A stretch of DNA of 58,552 nucleotides, taken from the NCBI GenBank assembly GCA_000310025.1, contig FN649733.1, positions 635,096 to 693,647 of the forward strand, given 5' to 3'. The notes under the pieces were generated by a model, which was not told the origin of the DNA, did not search any database, and saw only the letters and a program-made list of their open reading frames with translations. Below are positions 35,001-44,048 of the stretch, one piece after another. Source of the stretch: Ectocarpus siliculosus (lineage: Eukaryota > Sar > Phaeophyceae > Ectocarpales > Ectocarpaceae). The position numbers were made by a program, and so were the translations under genes. Numbering within the stretch: the first letter of the stretch is position 1; the number at the start of each line of letters is the position of its first letter.

Positions 35001-35609
35001 TGCATTCGTTGGTGATATGAGCGTAGGACATTCAGGAAGCATTCCTTTGACAGTCTTGTCGAAAAAGGGAGCTTTCTTGGGCTAACATCAGTAGCAACAC
35101 CTTGCTTGGTAGAGAGCAGAGTTCCTTCTATAACTCAGAAATTCAGCGCGCTTTTTCTTGCTCGACCAGATAGCAAGGGTTGTTCATGGAATGGGGAAGT
35201 CAACAGAAGGACTCACTTCTGCCCGTGCACCTGCCTCGCATTTGCGTATCGTATTACGATGTTGGTTCGTCCTCGCAGCTGCTCCGCATCACACGGCCGT
35301 TCAGTTTCTCTTAAGGCGAAGACGTCACCGCTCCTCCGTCGAGCAGGCTCCGCCAATCACCCGTCATCCCAATGCGCAAGGGGACAAACTACTGGTGCAC
35401 CCTTTGATCACTTACTTACTCCACATATTGTGGAGAAACCGAAAGGCTGCAAATTCACGGACAGACTGGAAGCGGTGTTTGCGGGGCGGTTCGCGAGATG
35501 GGTGAAAATACGTGCTTGTTCGAGGAGGCCCGTCACCTTCCTTTGCCCACGTTTGGGAAACAGCGTCTCGGCTGCAACAACCAATGGTAATCACCCTCAC
35601 GCAAAATGA
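18889..35609 (+). CDS. DNAI7: CASC1/DNAI7 (IC97) homologue, axonemal inner-arm dynein associated
   Basis: Exons found, nearly all with GT-AG sites and matching phases: 18889-19043, 19829-19891, 20713-20862, 21171-21246, 21672-21886, 22554-22889, 23309-23407, 23956-24104, 25903-26003, 27340-27494, 28247-~28450, 28880-29060, ~30063-30318, 32653-32730, 33386-33479, 34037-34109, 34314-34332, 34516-34584, 34888-34981 and probably 35446-35609. About 900 residues. Diagnostic stretches in order: GPKKKKSKAQKEAERLQAEE (charged coiled coil), SSWETYTKCDPRPDA, FDKIDFATAHLL, IRVGVWVNVSLKGFRMKTVD, VLGGTFFLEIVALPPG, VRCWDPELSSWTSEGI, AVVQDRARDLSYLSW, and VASVAAAFEIKSSRW. In Chlamydomonas the homologue (IC97) is an I1 inner-arm dynein subunit. 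Exon 8 (23956-24104) has an apparent one-base frameshift; exon 3 ends in a GC donor. If reading continues past 34981 without splicing, the stop is at 35085. The start codon may be split by an intron. Confidence 0.85.
24122..24720 (-). mobile_element. 0.6 kb C-tailed non-autonomous element, copy A
   Basis: This segment is the near-identical reverse complement of 35643-36174. On the minus strand it opens with CGGTGTTTGCCATCGGGG and ends GAGTACA followed by 12 C. Its first ~53 bp are duplicated in tandem (24601-24653 and 24667-24720), unlike copy B. No open reading frame of note. The last ~95 bp resemble the 3' end of the LINE at 32.1-32.25 kb, so mobilisation by that LINE is likely. It lies in the intron after CASC1 exon 8, in antisense orientation. 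Confidence 0.85.
24751..24850. other. Assembly gap (100 N)
   Basis: Exactly 100 N between two G-rich blocks that share GGGAGGGTAGGG plus a G run (24731-24750 and 24890-24911). The round size suggests a gap of unknown length. It lies in a CASC1 intron beside copy A of the 0.6 kb element. Confidence 0.95.
26018..26075 (+). repeat. (CTG)n trinucleotide repeat
   Basis: About 18 near-perfect CTG triplets starting only 15 bp after the donor of CASC1 exon 25903-26003, so inside the intron and close enough to matter for splicing if it expands. Confidence 0.9.
26332..26896. mobile_element. Stowaway-like MITE (Tc1/mariner type)
   Basis: The left end CTCCCTCTGATTAGCAATAT continues AAGGTCGATA and the right end is its inverted complement with three mismatches (TATCGACCTTATATTACTCA then TCAGAGGGAG). 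Each end is flanked by TA, the target duplication of Tc1/mariner elements, and the CTCCCTC...ATAAGG terminus resembles Stowaway MITEs. The 565 bp interior has no transposase motif I can see; an open frame on the minus strand at 26.56-27.0 kb looks fortuitous. A tRNA-like stretch ending GAGTTTGATCCCCGC lies near the left end. It sits in the CASC1 intron between exons 25903-26003 and 27340-27494. Confidence 0.8.
30661..32254 (+). mobile_element. 5'-truncated LINE (non-LTR retrotransposon) with reverse transcriptase and poly-C tail
   Basis: The frame 30668-32023 encodes the C-terminal part of a non-LTR reverse transcriptase. Residues 30-43 hold QGVPQGCTLSPTLF, residues 75-78 the catalytic FADD, then a NVTKSAVMV motif and, near residue 405, a CDC-x3-C zinc knuckle followed by HVVAECPWYEKER. 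Endonuclease and the first RT motifs are missing. Near 31985 the frame shifts: coding continues in another frame to a stop at about 32122, so this copy is dead. The 3' end is GAGTACG followed by a C-rich tail to 32254 rather than poly-A. It is inserted, in sense, in the CASC1 intron between exons ending 30318 and starting 32653. Confidence 0.9.
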
Positions 35610-35642
35610 CGATATTTCCACCCCCACCCCCCCCCCTCCCCC

Positions 35643-36174
35643 TCGGTGTTTGCCATCGGGGTTGGGTTTTCGTCGCTTGGCAACGACGTTGTAAAACAAG
35701 CCAATTCATTTCGTGAACTCGACAACCAGGTTACCGTTTTTTTTTTTACCTCGTTTTTTTTTTTGGCGGTAACCATAAATGGTGGTCGAGTAGATCATGT
35801 TGTGCGGGGTCGAGAACCCTCACTCCGCGCAACGGGGGATGATCGCACCACCTTGTGTTAAAATGGTCAAGCTTCCTCGAGGCAGTTACACAGTGCTTAC
35901 AACTGTCTCTGGAAGTGAAAGCACCAGAAAATAAATTAAGTCATACGTAGCTGTCATCCGTACGCAAGGAAGTAAGCACAAGATGCCGAACACCCTTAGC
36001 AGGATGCAGCTCACCCTTCATGCGACTCGCCAAATACCTCACGGCGCTTCGCGCTTGGTGATGTGAGAGCCTGGTCCGGTGAGAACCCGGCGTGCTCCGT
36101 CCCGGCTTTGTAGGGATGCGAGGTCAATGGTCAAACGACTACGGCATGCAAGACTATGAGTACACCCCCCCACC
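35643..36174 (+). mobile_element. 0.6 kb C-tailed non-autonomous element, copy B
   Basis: Near-identical inverted partner of copy A (24122-24720). It begins TCGGTGTTTGCCATCGGGG after a C-rich run, contains two A/T homopolymer blocks near 35740-35765, and ends GGCATGCAAGACTATGAG, TACA and a C run. It lies just past the presumed last CASC1 exon and is abutted by a LINE 3' fragment. No coding capacity is evident. Confidence 0.85.
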
Positions 36175-36194
36175 CGGGGTGCGTACTCTAGCGA

Positions 36195-36361
36195 CGATAG
36201 TTTAGGGAAGACATTTTTTAGCCACCTTTGGCAAAGCAGTAGGAAGGAACGATTGGCCATCGGTGATCGGTCCTGTGGGAAAATGCCTCGTCCTCTGGAG
36301 GACGCGTGGCCAATGGTCTAACCGCTAAGGCATGCAAAACGTAAGAGTACGCCCCCCCCCC
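36195..36361 (+). mobile_element. LINE 3'-end fragment
   Basis: About 165 bp closely matching 32080-32245 of the LINE: GGGAAGACATTTTTTAGCC, CGATTGGCCATCGGTGATCG, GGTCTAACCGCTAAGGCATG, then GAGTACG and a C run. This is a typical severely 5'-truncated LINE insertion, in the same orientation as the adjoining 0.6 kb element. Confidence 0.85.
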
Positions 36362-36959
36362 ATCCGGGCTGCCGATTAAGAGTAGCTCGTGATACCCTGG
36401 GTCTCGTATAGATTAGGGGAGGGTCGAAGGTATTTGTTTCGTTTTGCGTTCAATGGGGTACAACTTCTGGTGAGCCACGGTGGAACCAAAGCAAGGCTGT
36501 AGGAGGTGATGGAGAAGACGACGCGCTCGCTCGATCGATCGATTTGAACAATCTTGACGGTGACACGTCTGGCTGCGCGGACTAGCTGGCTATGTAAATA
36601 CGATCGTTTCTGTACGCGCACCGTGCATAGTGAAGTGGTCAATCACCAAGAGAGCTGTTTATTGGATGCGGCCGAAAAAACGTGTCCTTTTCAGGCCGCC
36701 GGCGGACGGATGTTGTTCTTCTAGGCCATGGGCTCAATTTCTGCTGCTGCCGATGCGTTATTTAGTGTTGTTGTTAGTTGTGGTTCGTAAACAAAGTGGG
36801 TGACTCTGGCCCACCAAGTTATTATATGCTCCCCGCACTTTGTCGAATCCTCCGGCCTGTTCGAGAAAAGCTAGCTGTGTGGGCCGCAACCCTGCCCAAG
36901 ACGAAGAAGACACACAGAGAAGAATCGTCATCGCCGTCAGGCCCGTGGTCAATAACGAT

Positions 36960-37860
36960 ACTACCGTAAGACAAAAGTCGGAGATATGGCAACGGGTGCG
37001 ATCGATAACGAACAGTTTTTGCTTCTTCGTGTTTCCTGTCGCACCCCGGTGCGATCTCTCCGATCGGTGCGATGCCCAATCAAAGAATACACACAGCGGC
37101 CTTACTATAGTGCTACGGCGGTGTTGTTTGCACGCATCCCGGTACCATATCCCCGACGGGTGTGATCTCTCCGCCTCTAGGATCCACAGTGTAGGTATTC
37201 ACAAGCAGATGTGCGGCGTACCGTGCAACGTAGTAGAAGTGGTACGGAACAACAACAGCTTTTACCATGCAGCGAATGGTCATTATTATCATGGATGTGA
37301 TGTGAGTTTGGCTATTGCGTGACGAAAGAGCAACAAACACGACATGGTTTCCATCTGAGGTACCCCTACATACGGTGGTAGCAGGTTGTCTCCCACTTTC
37401 GTTTCGGTCAACCTCTATTATACAAAACATACGAGTACCCAGTAGGCCTCTATCTCCTTATATACGTGTACGTTCATACATACTGAAAAACGACAGCCTC
37501 CCGCGTGAACCGCGCCAACCGTACATGCATGCATGAAGGTGGTGCTCCGTTGACACCGTCACCAGATGTGAAAGGGGGGCACATATGCATGTATATGTAC
37601 CTTCTTACTACTTTCCCAACAGGTCAGAAAGAGCTCAATCAATCTGGATATATTTGAGGCTGGAGGGTCGGTGAGATCGCACCTGGTGCGATCTCACCGA
37701 TGACATCATCCCGCTGGTGACATCATCCCGCCCGGTGACATCTCGCCATCTCTCCGCCCGGTGCCATCTCTCCGACTCTTACGGTATCCCTCCGACCTCC
37801 GACCCACACAAGGGTGCGTCTCCGTAATCGGGGAGATCACCGAGAAATTCGAGAACGATC
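36960..37860. repeat. Degenerate short-unit repeat cluster with a perfect palindrome
   Basis: A unit near CCGGTGCGATCTCTCCGA recurs at about 36990, 37050, 37070, 37160, 37668-37770 and 37835. At 37668-37700 there is a perfect 16 bp inverted repeat around one base: TCGGTGAGATCGCACC, T, GGTGCGATCTCACCGA. Just after it come two copies of GGTGACATCATCCCG and variants. On the minus strand, units read as GE(I/M)APG peptides, so the array may be a decayed coding minisatellite or a structured non-coding element. Function unknown. Confidence 0.7.
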
Positions 37861-38003
37861 TTGAAGAACGAAGAACGGTTCCCGCTTCCCGCTTCCCAGG
37901 AACCTGCGGAACGACGATATTCTGCTATTCTAGAGAGAGGTTACGCCGCACTTGCTGTTCACTTTGCTCGTTGCATCTCACCCCCCCCCCCCTCCTCACA
38001 AAT

Positions 38004-39217
38004 ATGGACAGCATCAAGAACACCAGCAACTTCAACACCATGAACAACAACACGAAGGACAACAACGACGACTTCATCAGCATGGCAGCGCACGTGACGG
38101 ACGAGTCCATCTGCAAGGGCGCAGGAGAGCTGAACCTTGTGTACCAAGCAGCAGCGCGGAACCTTCGCGAGTTCCGCCGCGTCCCCTCCTTGACAGCGGG
38201 CGGCCTGGAGAAGACCATGGCCCTGCTTCAGCTCCGCCCCGCCCGTCTCGTGGCGCAGGGCCTCGCCCCAAGGGATCTCCTGAAGGGACATTCAGTACCT
38301 GATGCTGACGCCGACAGCAGCAGCGGATCGGAAGTCGAGCCAGAGCAAGCGGACAGCCAAATCTTCGACGACTCGAACAGCAGCGACACCGAGAACGTCA
38401 ACATCGCCACGCAGGACGGCATCGAGGCCGGAGCCAGCAAGCATCCCATCCACGCGGTCTTTGTCGCCGCAGCGTCGATCTCCGGCCCCGTGAAACCAGG
38501 CCGTTACTCCGTGCGGTTGGGGTAGGACCTCACCGCCTGGTCAAGCTCGGACTCGTTCAACGCGAAGAGCTTCGGCGGTCCAGGCCTGGCGGCAGGCGGG
38601 GTGGCCCTCCTCCGCACCACCCGCACGCCGGTCGCCCAGGAGGTCGTGGCCACCACCACCGCGGCGGCGGAGGAAGAAGAGCAGGCAGGCCTCACGGCCC
38701 CTCTCCGCATGGTCCTCCGCCGCACCTCCGAAGGGGTCTTGCCCACGATGATTACCGCCGGTCGTCAAGTCCCACCCACGGACCTCCGCCTCGACCGTTC
38801 GAACAGTCCGGTCGCAGGCGCGGAAAACAAAAACAAGAGCACCCTTTCCCCGGGGCATCCCACGGCCCTCAGCGCCACCCTCACCACGGACCCGGCAACC
38901 ACTACTACGGAAGGCACCCAACCCCCCGCACCTTGGTGGACAACGCGGTCCTCACCGCCACGACGGCATGTCCCTGCAACACGAAGTGCACCCTCACCAC
39001 GGCCCGCCCGCCGGCATGCGTTGCGAGGGATTCGGTGACGCCCGGCAGCAGCAGCAGCAGCAGCAGCAGCATGGACGCATGGCGGCGCGCCCTCCTCGCC
39101 TGGACCCCCGCCATGAGCGCCCCCTTCCCGCGCCGACGATGCAGACAGCGGCCTACTGAAAAAGCGAGCACCACCACCATCATCTACCGCTGGTTGATGA
39201 TCGGCATGTTGCTCTAG
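38004..39217 (+). pseudogene. Intronless GC3-rich ORF interrupted by TAG and a frameshift, unknown family
   Basis: From the ATG at 38004 an open frame of 173 codons runs to TAG at 38523. It is Asn/Asp-rich at the start, then contains NLVYQAAARNLREFRRVPSL and a Ser/Asp/Glu-rich segment. The same frame then continues with the same strong preference for C/G in third codon positions (DLTAWSSSDSFNAKSFGG) to about 38920. There, at a run of six C, the GC3-rich frame shifts and carries on through a Ser run to a stop at 39217. Together this would be about 400 codons. I recognise no domain. Either it is a decaying single-exon gene, or the stop and C-run indel are sequence errors, or the real gene simply ends at 38525. 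Confidence 0.5.
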
Positions 39218-41276
39218 AAGCGAAGACGTCAGCAGCATCTACCATAGTGTAGATGGAGTGGTCCGGTGAAAGACCGAGAGGCGGTTTTACCTCATCTTTT
39301 GGCGTGCTTTGATCTATATTTGTTCATTTAATGGCAATTGGGCAGAAGCCTCTCTCGGGAAAACTGATACGAGGGACGAAGGAAGTACTTGGACGCACCC
39401 ACGGGTGGTGCGGTGCGTTCGGAAGGCTTCTGCGCTTATGCAGCTTTGTGTGTACTTGGTGTGTGTGCGTGTTTGGAGTTGCACCGTGTGTAGTGTGTAC
39501 ATGCGGGATGACGGTAGAAATATGCCCCTACAAGTACGTATGCTTCATATGTTGCGGTAAGGTGGAGACTGCTGTGTTGTCGTCGCCGGTGGCAGGCATC
39601 TTGAGCTTTCGTCCAACACTGGGATGTCTTTTTGATTTGAGCGTTGCCAACAACGTGGTGCAGCGAGGAGGAAGGGGGGGCGTACGCGCCCGGGTGATGG
39701 ATTGCCCTGGACCAATGATTTTCCGGAGAGGGGTTGGTTGTAGCGGCGGGAGAAACGTGCCACGAATGACCGAATGGAATATTAATGGTACCTTTCTTTC
39801 TCTCGTTTTTTTTTCTTATAAATAGCAAGCGACGTTGTTGGTGAGAGAGGCAGTGTGTGTGGTGAGTGAAACGGAGGCCATCTCGGAGCCGCAAAATAGT
39901 TGATTCCTGTTGGTGTTTCGCGTCTTGTTGGAATGTGTGTGTGTCGCCCAAGCCGTGTTCAACGATAGTGGACAATGCAAGCGGGAGCACGCGGAAGAAG
40001 TAATACACTCACACGGAAGCGTTGGTGGTACACTTTGATTTTTTAGCGGCAGGCAAGGCTATCGCGAGTTCGTCGTCTGGCTGGGTGCGTCGTGTAGCTA
40101 GGTGCAGCTGTCGCCATGTTTTGTGGTGCCGTGCCGTATGTTGTAAAGAGAATCATCAATATTTGTCTCCAACGAAATAAGACTGCAGTATTTAGGCTGC
40201 GGGTGCAGCACAAGTAAGTCTTCTGGATGAGTTAGTGCTGCTGATGATGCGGGCGACAATAATAATGATTGATAAAAAAAATGTGCTTCGAATTCATTCG
40301 AGGTAAAAAAAAAACACCCGGTGGGTTTTTCCCACCACCCTCTCGAAAAAGAAGATGCCAAAATTCCGACGAGGATCGTCGTGCTGATCGACGCCAACGG
40401 TGCAGCAAGCAGATCGAGCTGTCCTATGTCTGCTCTCTTCTCTTCCGCGCGCCATTGAGCACGCAACATGCATGCATACAGAATTTAGATGATAGTATGA
40501 GCAGAAGGGATCTGTACCTACCTCCCTGACTACCGTGTGATTTTTGAACACGAATAATCTCCACCTCCTCCTCATCACATCCAGCTCGTCAGGCTCCATA
40601 AATTGTGGATCTATCTCTCCTCACCGCGCGCCATTGTCGCCTTTCTCTGCTTGCGTTGGTGGGAGGCGGGAATGAATAATTATATATATTTTGATACGAA
40701 TGTGTAGTATTTCCTGAAAAGGAAGGCTGTTCAAGGAGTTCATTTGCGGAAGAGGAGCAAGCAAGCCTTATAGCTATTATTCTGTAATCGATCGTTCAAC
40801 ATGTGAAGACCTGTTTGCCCATCGGCGCGGGGCGTCTAAAGTCCATCCGTCGTTCGATCATTTGACAATGACCTTCCGCGGTTTGCTTGTTGTATCCTCC
40901 GGTTGTTTCTCGGCACCTGTTTGTTTGGTTGTATATATTTACTTGTTTCTTCCCGCAACCCCCATTGCCAGGCGAAGCGGGAGAATTTGCTGTAGGTAGT
41001 AGTGCAGGACATCGGAGGTCACCGGGTTGTTCTCCGATACCGCTACGTCCTACTGATGCTGTTGCTCGACATCGAAAGCCAAAAAGCACTCAACAAGAAG
41101 AACCACATACATACATACATGAAACCATGTGTATTCTCGGAGTGAAGCGTCTTTGAGGAAGGAAGCTCTGTCAAGCTGGCGGAGGAGGACTGATGGTTGG
41201 TGACGACGACATACATACCTATGCCTTGGCAGCAGACTAAAATAGATGGGACACCTTACATCTCGGCAAACCACAG
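39218..41276. other. No gene seen
   Basis: Includes a TG-rich stretch at about 39.45-39.5 kb and 39.93 kb and an ATATAT block at 40.68 kb. Short open frames occur but none has a motif or a convincing splice chain. Upstream exons of the weak coiled-coil candidate could lie at the right end. Confidence 0.45.
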
Positions 41277-43480
41277 CCGTCGGTGAGAAAGAAATAGCTG
41301 GAGCCAAGAGGCTTCAAGAGCGCATCACCCACAAGACCGCGCTCCTGTCTCGCGTGCACACATAGACGAAAAAGTAGATTCTTGGCTTCATTTATGCGAG
41401 ATGTCAGTTAGTGATCCATTTGGCCCATCTCGTCCGTCCTCCGCGCCTCGCCATCCCTCATCCCTCGCCCGGCAGCAAACCAGTGTAGGTTTCTGTTGAA
41501 AACGCTCTTCCATGATGATATTATGTAGGCACATCTGATTATCACAAGACTTTCTCATGCATATTGGGCACATCTGATTGTCACAATACTTCATTCTTCA
41601 CGTGCATATTGGGTACAATGATCATCACACTTTACTTTTGGACAAACAGCTCTTGGTTTGTTTCAACGTTTCGATCCCTCCCTCCCGTGTTTGCTTGACG
41701 CCGTCCGTCTCAACCTTTCGCTTCGTCCACACACCCTCGGTTGTATCTCGACGACAGCTCGGATTCAGGGTCACAACAACAAGAGGGGTTCTTACGCAGC
41801 GCGTGGAGATATCACTTCAATTACAAGAGGAGACAGTTTATCTGATAACTTCCCATTCCACCGCTTCACCCCACCCAGTTTCCAGGGAGGACGAAAGTAG
41901 TAAACACAAACCCTCCCACTGATTCAAGCAAGACGAACCGCGCATTGGAGTAGAAAATAACAATTTCCCATCCTTCCGTGGGTAGTCTTGGCGGTCATGC
42001 CACCCGCCGAGGCCAGGCCGATTACGTGTGTCCTCCCGTACGCAAGTACACCACAGGGTACTGCAGAAAAATCTTACTCCTATCCCTGTGCTGGCTGCAT
42101 GTTGTGAAGACAACACTCATCTTAGAACCGGCCTACGAAACGAAAATAGAGACTAAAACGGGACTGGTGATTGACTCTCTTCGCAGGTGGTGTGCATCAA
42201 GTGCTGCATATCCAGCTTTGATGCACAAGAATAATTATCGTTTCATCCTCCGCTCAACCCAACACCCCCGTCCACGAGTTTTAAAAATTGCCAAAATTGG
42301 CGACATCGACCTGAATGCAAAACGTTACCCGAGTTTTGTACGCTGCTGTTGTGATCACAAGCCACCCATCGATAGTGTTACAGCACAGTACAGTATGGCA
42401 CACTTTATCTACGCTTCTGATCCAAGCAAACCGCGCTCTCTCTCTCACCCGCTTGCGACATGTTGACAAGTCGCACACAAATAAGACGAAAAAATCGTGA
42501 TTCAAACTCTCGCCGCCCCCTCCGTAGTTTCAACCCCATTCATGCAGACAAAAAACATGTCAACGCGTTGCTCGCTTGTTTGTGCCTACAAATATCCCGC
42601 CCAATGCTACTTTCGATCTTACCCAGACTATTGTAATCATTCAGTATGTTACGGGCGTTCGGCTACACACAACGAAAAACGTTTGCACCTCCCGAAAAGA
42701 AAAGGCTGCGCGGACGGACGGACGAACGGGCGGGCCAAGCCAACAATCAGGCAAAGCCAGGAAGAAAGCTGACACGTAAGCGCTGTGTGTGTTATCAACT
42801 CAACCTCCACAACACGTGTGTCTTACCCGCCCCCCCCCTCCCCTTCTACGCCCTTCAGCTGGCGAACCTCGAGGAGCGCCTTCGTGACGACCGCAACGTG
42901 AAAAACAACAAGCCACTTTATCCAAGCCTTCCACGGCCATGACATGATTGGAAGGAACAAACAGGACCATAACTATAACGCACGCACGAAAAATATATCA
43001 AGGGAGATGCGAAATTATCCTGCCGACAAGTTCTCTAAACAATAGACCGTACACCCCCGCACAAGCATCACGTGACAACCTCGTGCTGGGGAAAAAGACA
43101 TGCAAGAAAAAAAAAGAACGCAAAACGAACAATGTCGTGCGCGGGTACAGGGGGTTTCTCCCCTCCCCCTCCCGCAAGCACGAACACCCAAAAATAACAC
43201 ACATTAGACTGATAAACGCCTGGCCATTAATGGCCGGTCCGATCAGCACGCGTTTGCCCTGCCACGCAGGAATTGGTGGACAGCCCCGCTGGCTGGTCTC
43301 CCAAAAAAAAAAAACTTGAAAGCAAAGAGCTCCTCCACCCGCACCCTCCTTCCCTTCGATGAGCAACACGGGCAAAAGTAGACGGTGGGCGACGAACTAA
43401 GCTCTCGTTTTTCTCCGCAACACCAGGCGCCTCGAATACCCAGCGAAGGAAAACGAGACACCGGCTCTCCCTCTGGGGAA
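41277..43480 (+). CDS. Possible small coiled-coil protein, weakly supported exons
   Basis: Exon 41277-41353 encodes GEKEIAGAKRLQERITHKTA then LLSR and ends before GTGCAC. Exon 42859-42897, after a long pyrimidine tract and CAG, encodes LANLEERLRDDRN and joins in phase 0. A third candidate exon, 43427-43480, also follows a good acceptor and fits phase 0, but another of its frames (RLEYPAKENETPALPL) looks just as coding-like. The combined product is a charged helix. I do not recognise a family and have neither start nor stop. Treat as a lead only. Confidence 0.3.
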
Positions 43481-44048
43481 GTCGTTCGGAAGAGAGAGCA
43501 CTACTCTCATCGGCACGTTGCTATGCATAAAAAGGTATCTCAGAAGGAAATACTTCGTTTTCATCTCAAACCGGATTTACCGCGTCGCAGACTGTCGTTC
43601 GGGGTGATTGACGATACTGACTTGCCTCCGACGCACGTCGCTTGGATCCCCCGCCATGGCTCTTGATCGGCTGCTCAAGTCCAAATGCATATCATACATT
43701 TTCATCATCTCATCATCTCATCATTCTTATCCCCTCACAAGAAGGAGACCATACCCCAAAACCTCCGATCATTCCAAAGACGTGAGATCCGACGCCACCA
43801 AGGCTTGGTTGCGGACAGACACCCCTTCCACGGCCGACACACCACCACATGACAAACACCAACAACAACTAAAACAACATTGGGCTACCACTCGTGGGGA
43901 GGAAAGCGAAGGCAAAAACTCGCACTAAAAGGAATCCACTGCCCGGCAGCAGGGCAGACAAGCCAAGACGCCACCACGAAGCAAGGGCCACAGCAAACAC
44001 TCACAAGCAGCAACAACAAAAATGCCACTCGTTTCTCCCATCTCATTC
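43481..44048. other. Convergent intergenic region
   Basis: No exon seen. It probably holds the 3' untranslated region of the minus-strand glycosyltransferase, whose stop codon is at 44049. Confidence 0.45.

Larger units (their letters stand above)
35610..38003. other. No gene seen; mobile elements and degenerate repeats
   Basis: Begins with copy B of the 0.6 kb element and an adjoining LINE tail fragment, then about 600 bp with no feature I can name, then a cluster of short GC-rich repeats (36.96-37.85 kb) ending just before the intronless ORF. Confidence 0.5.
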
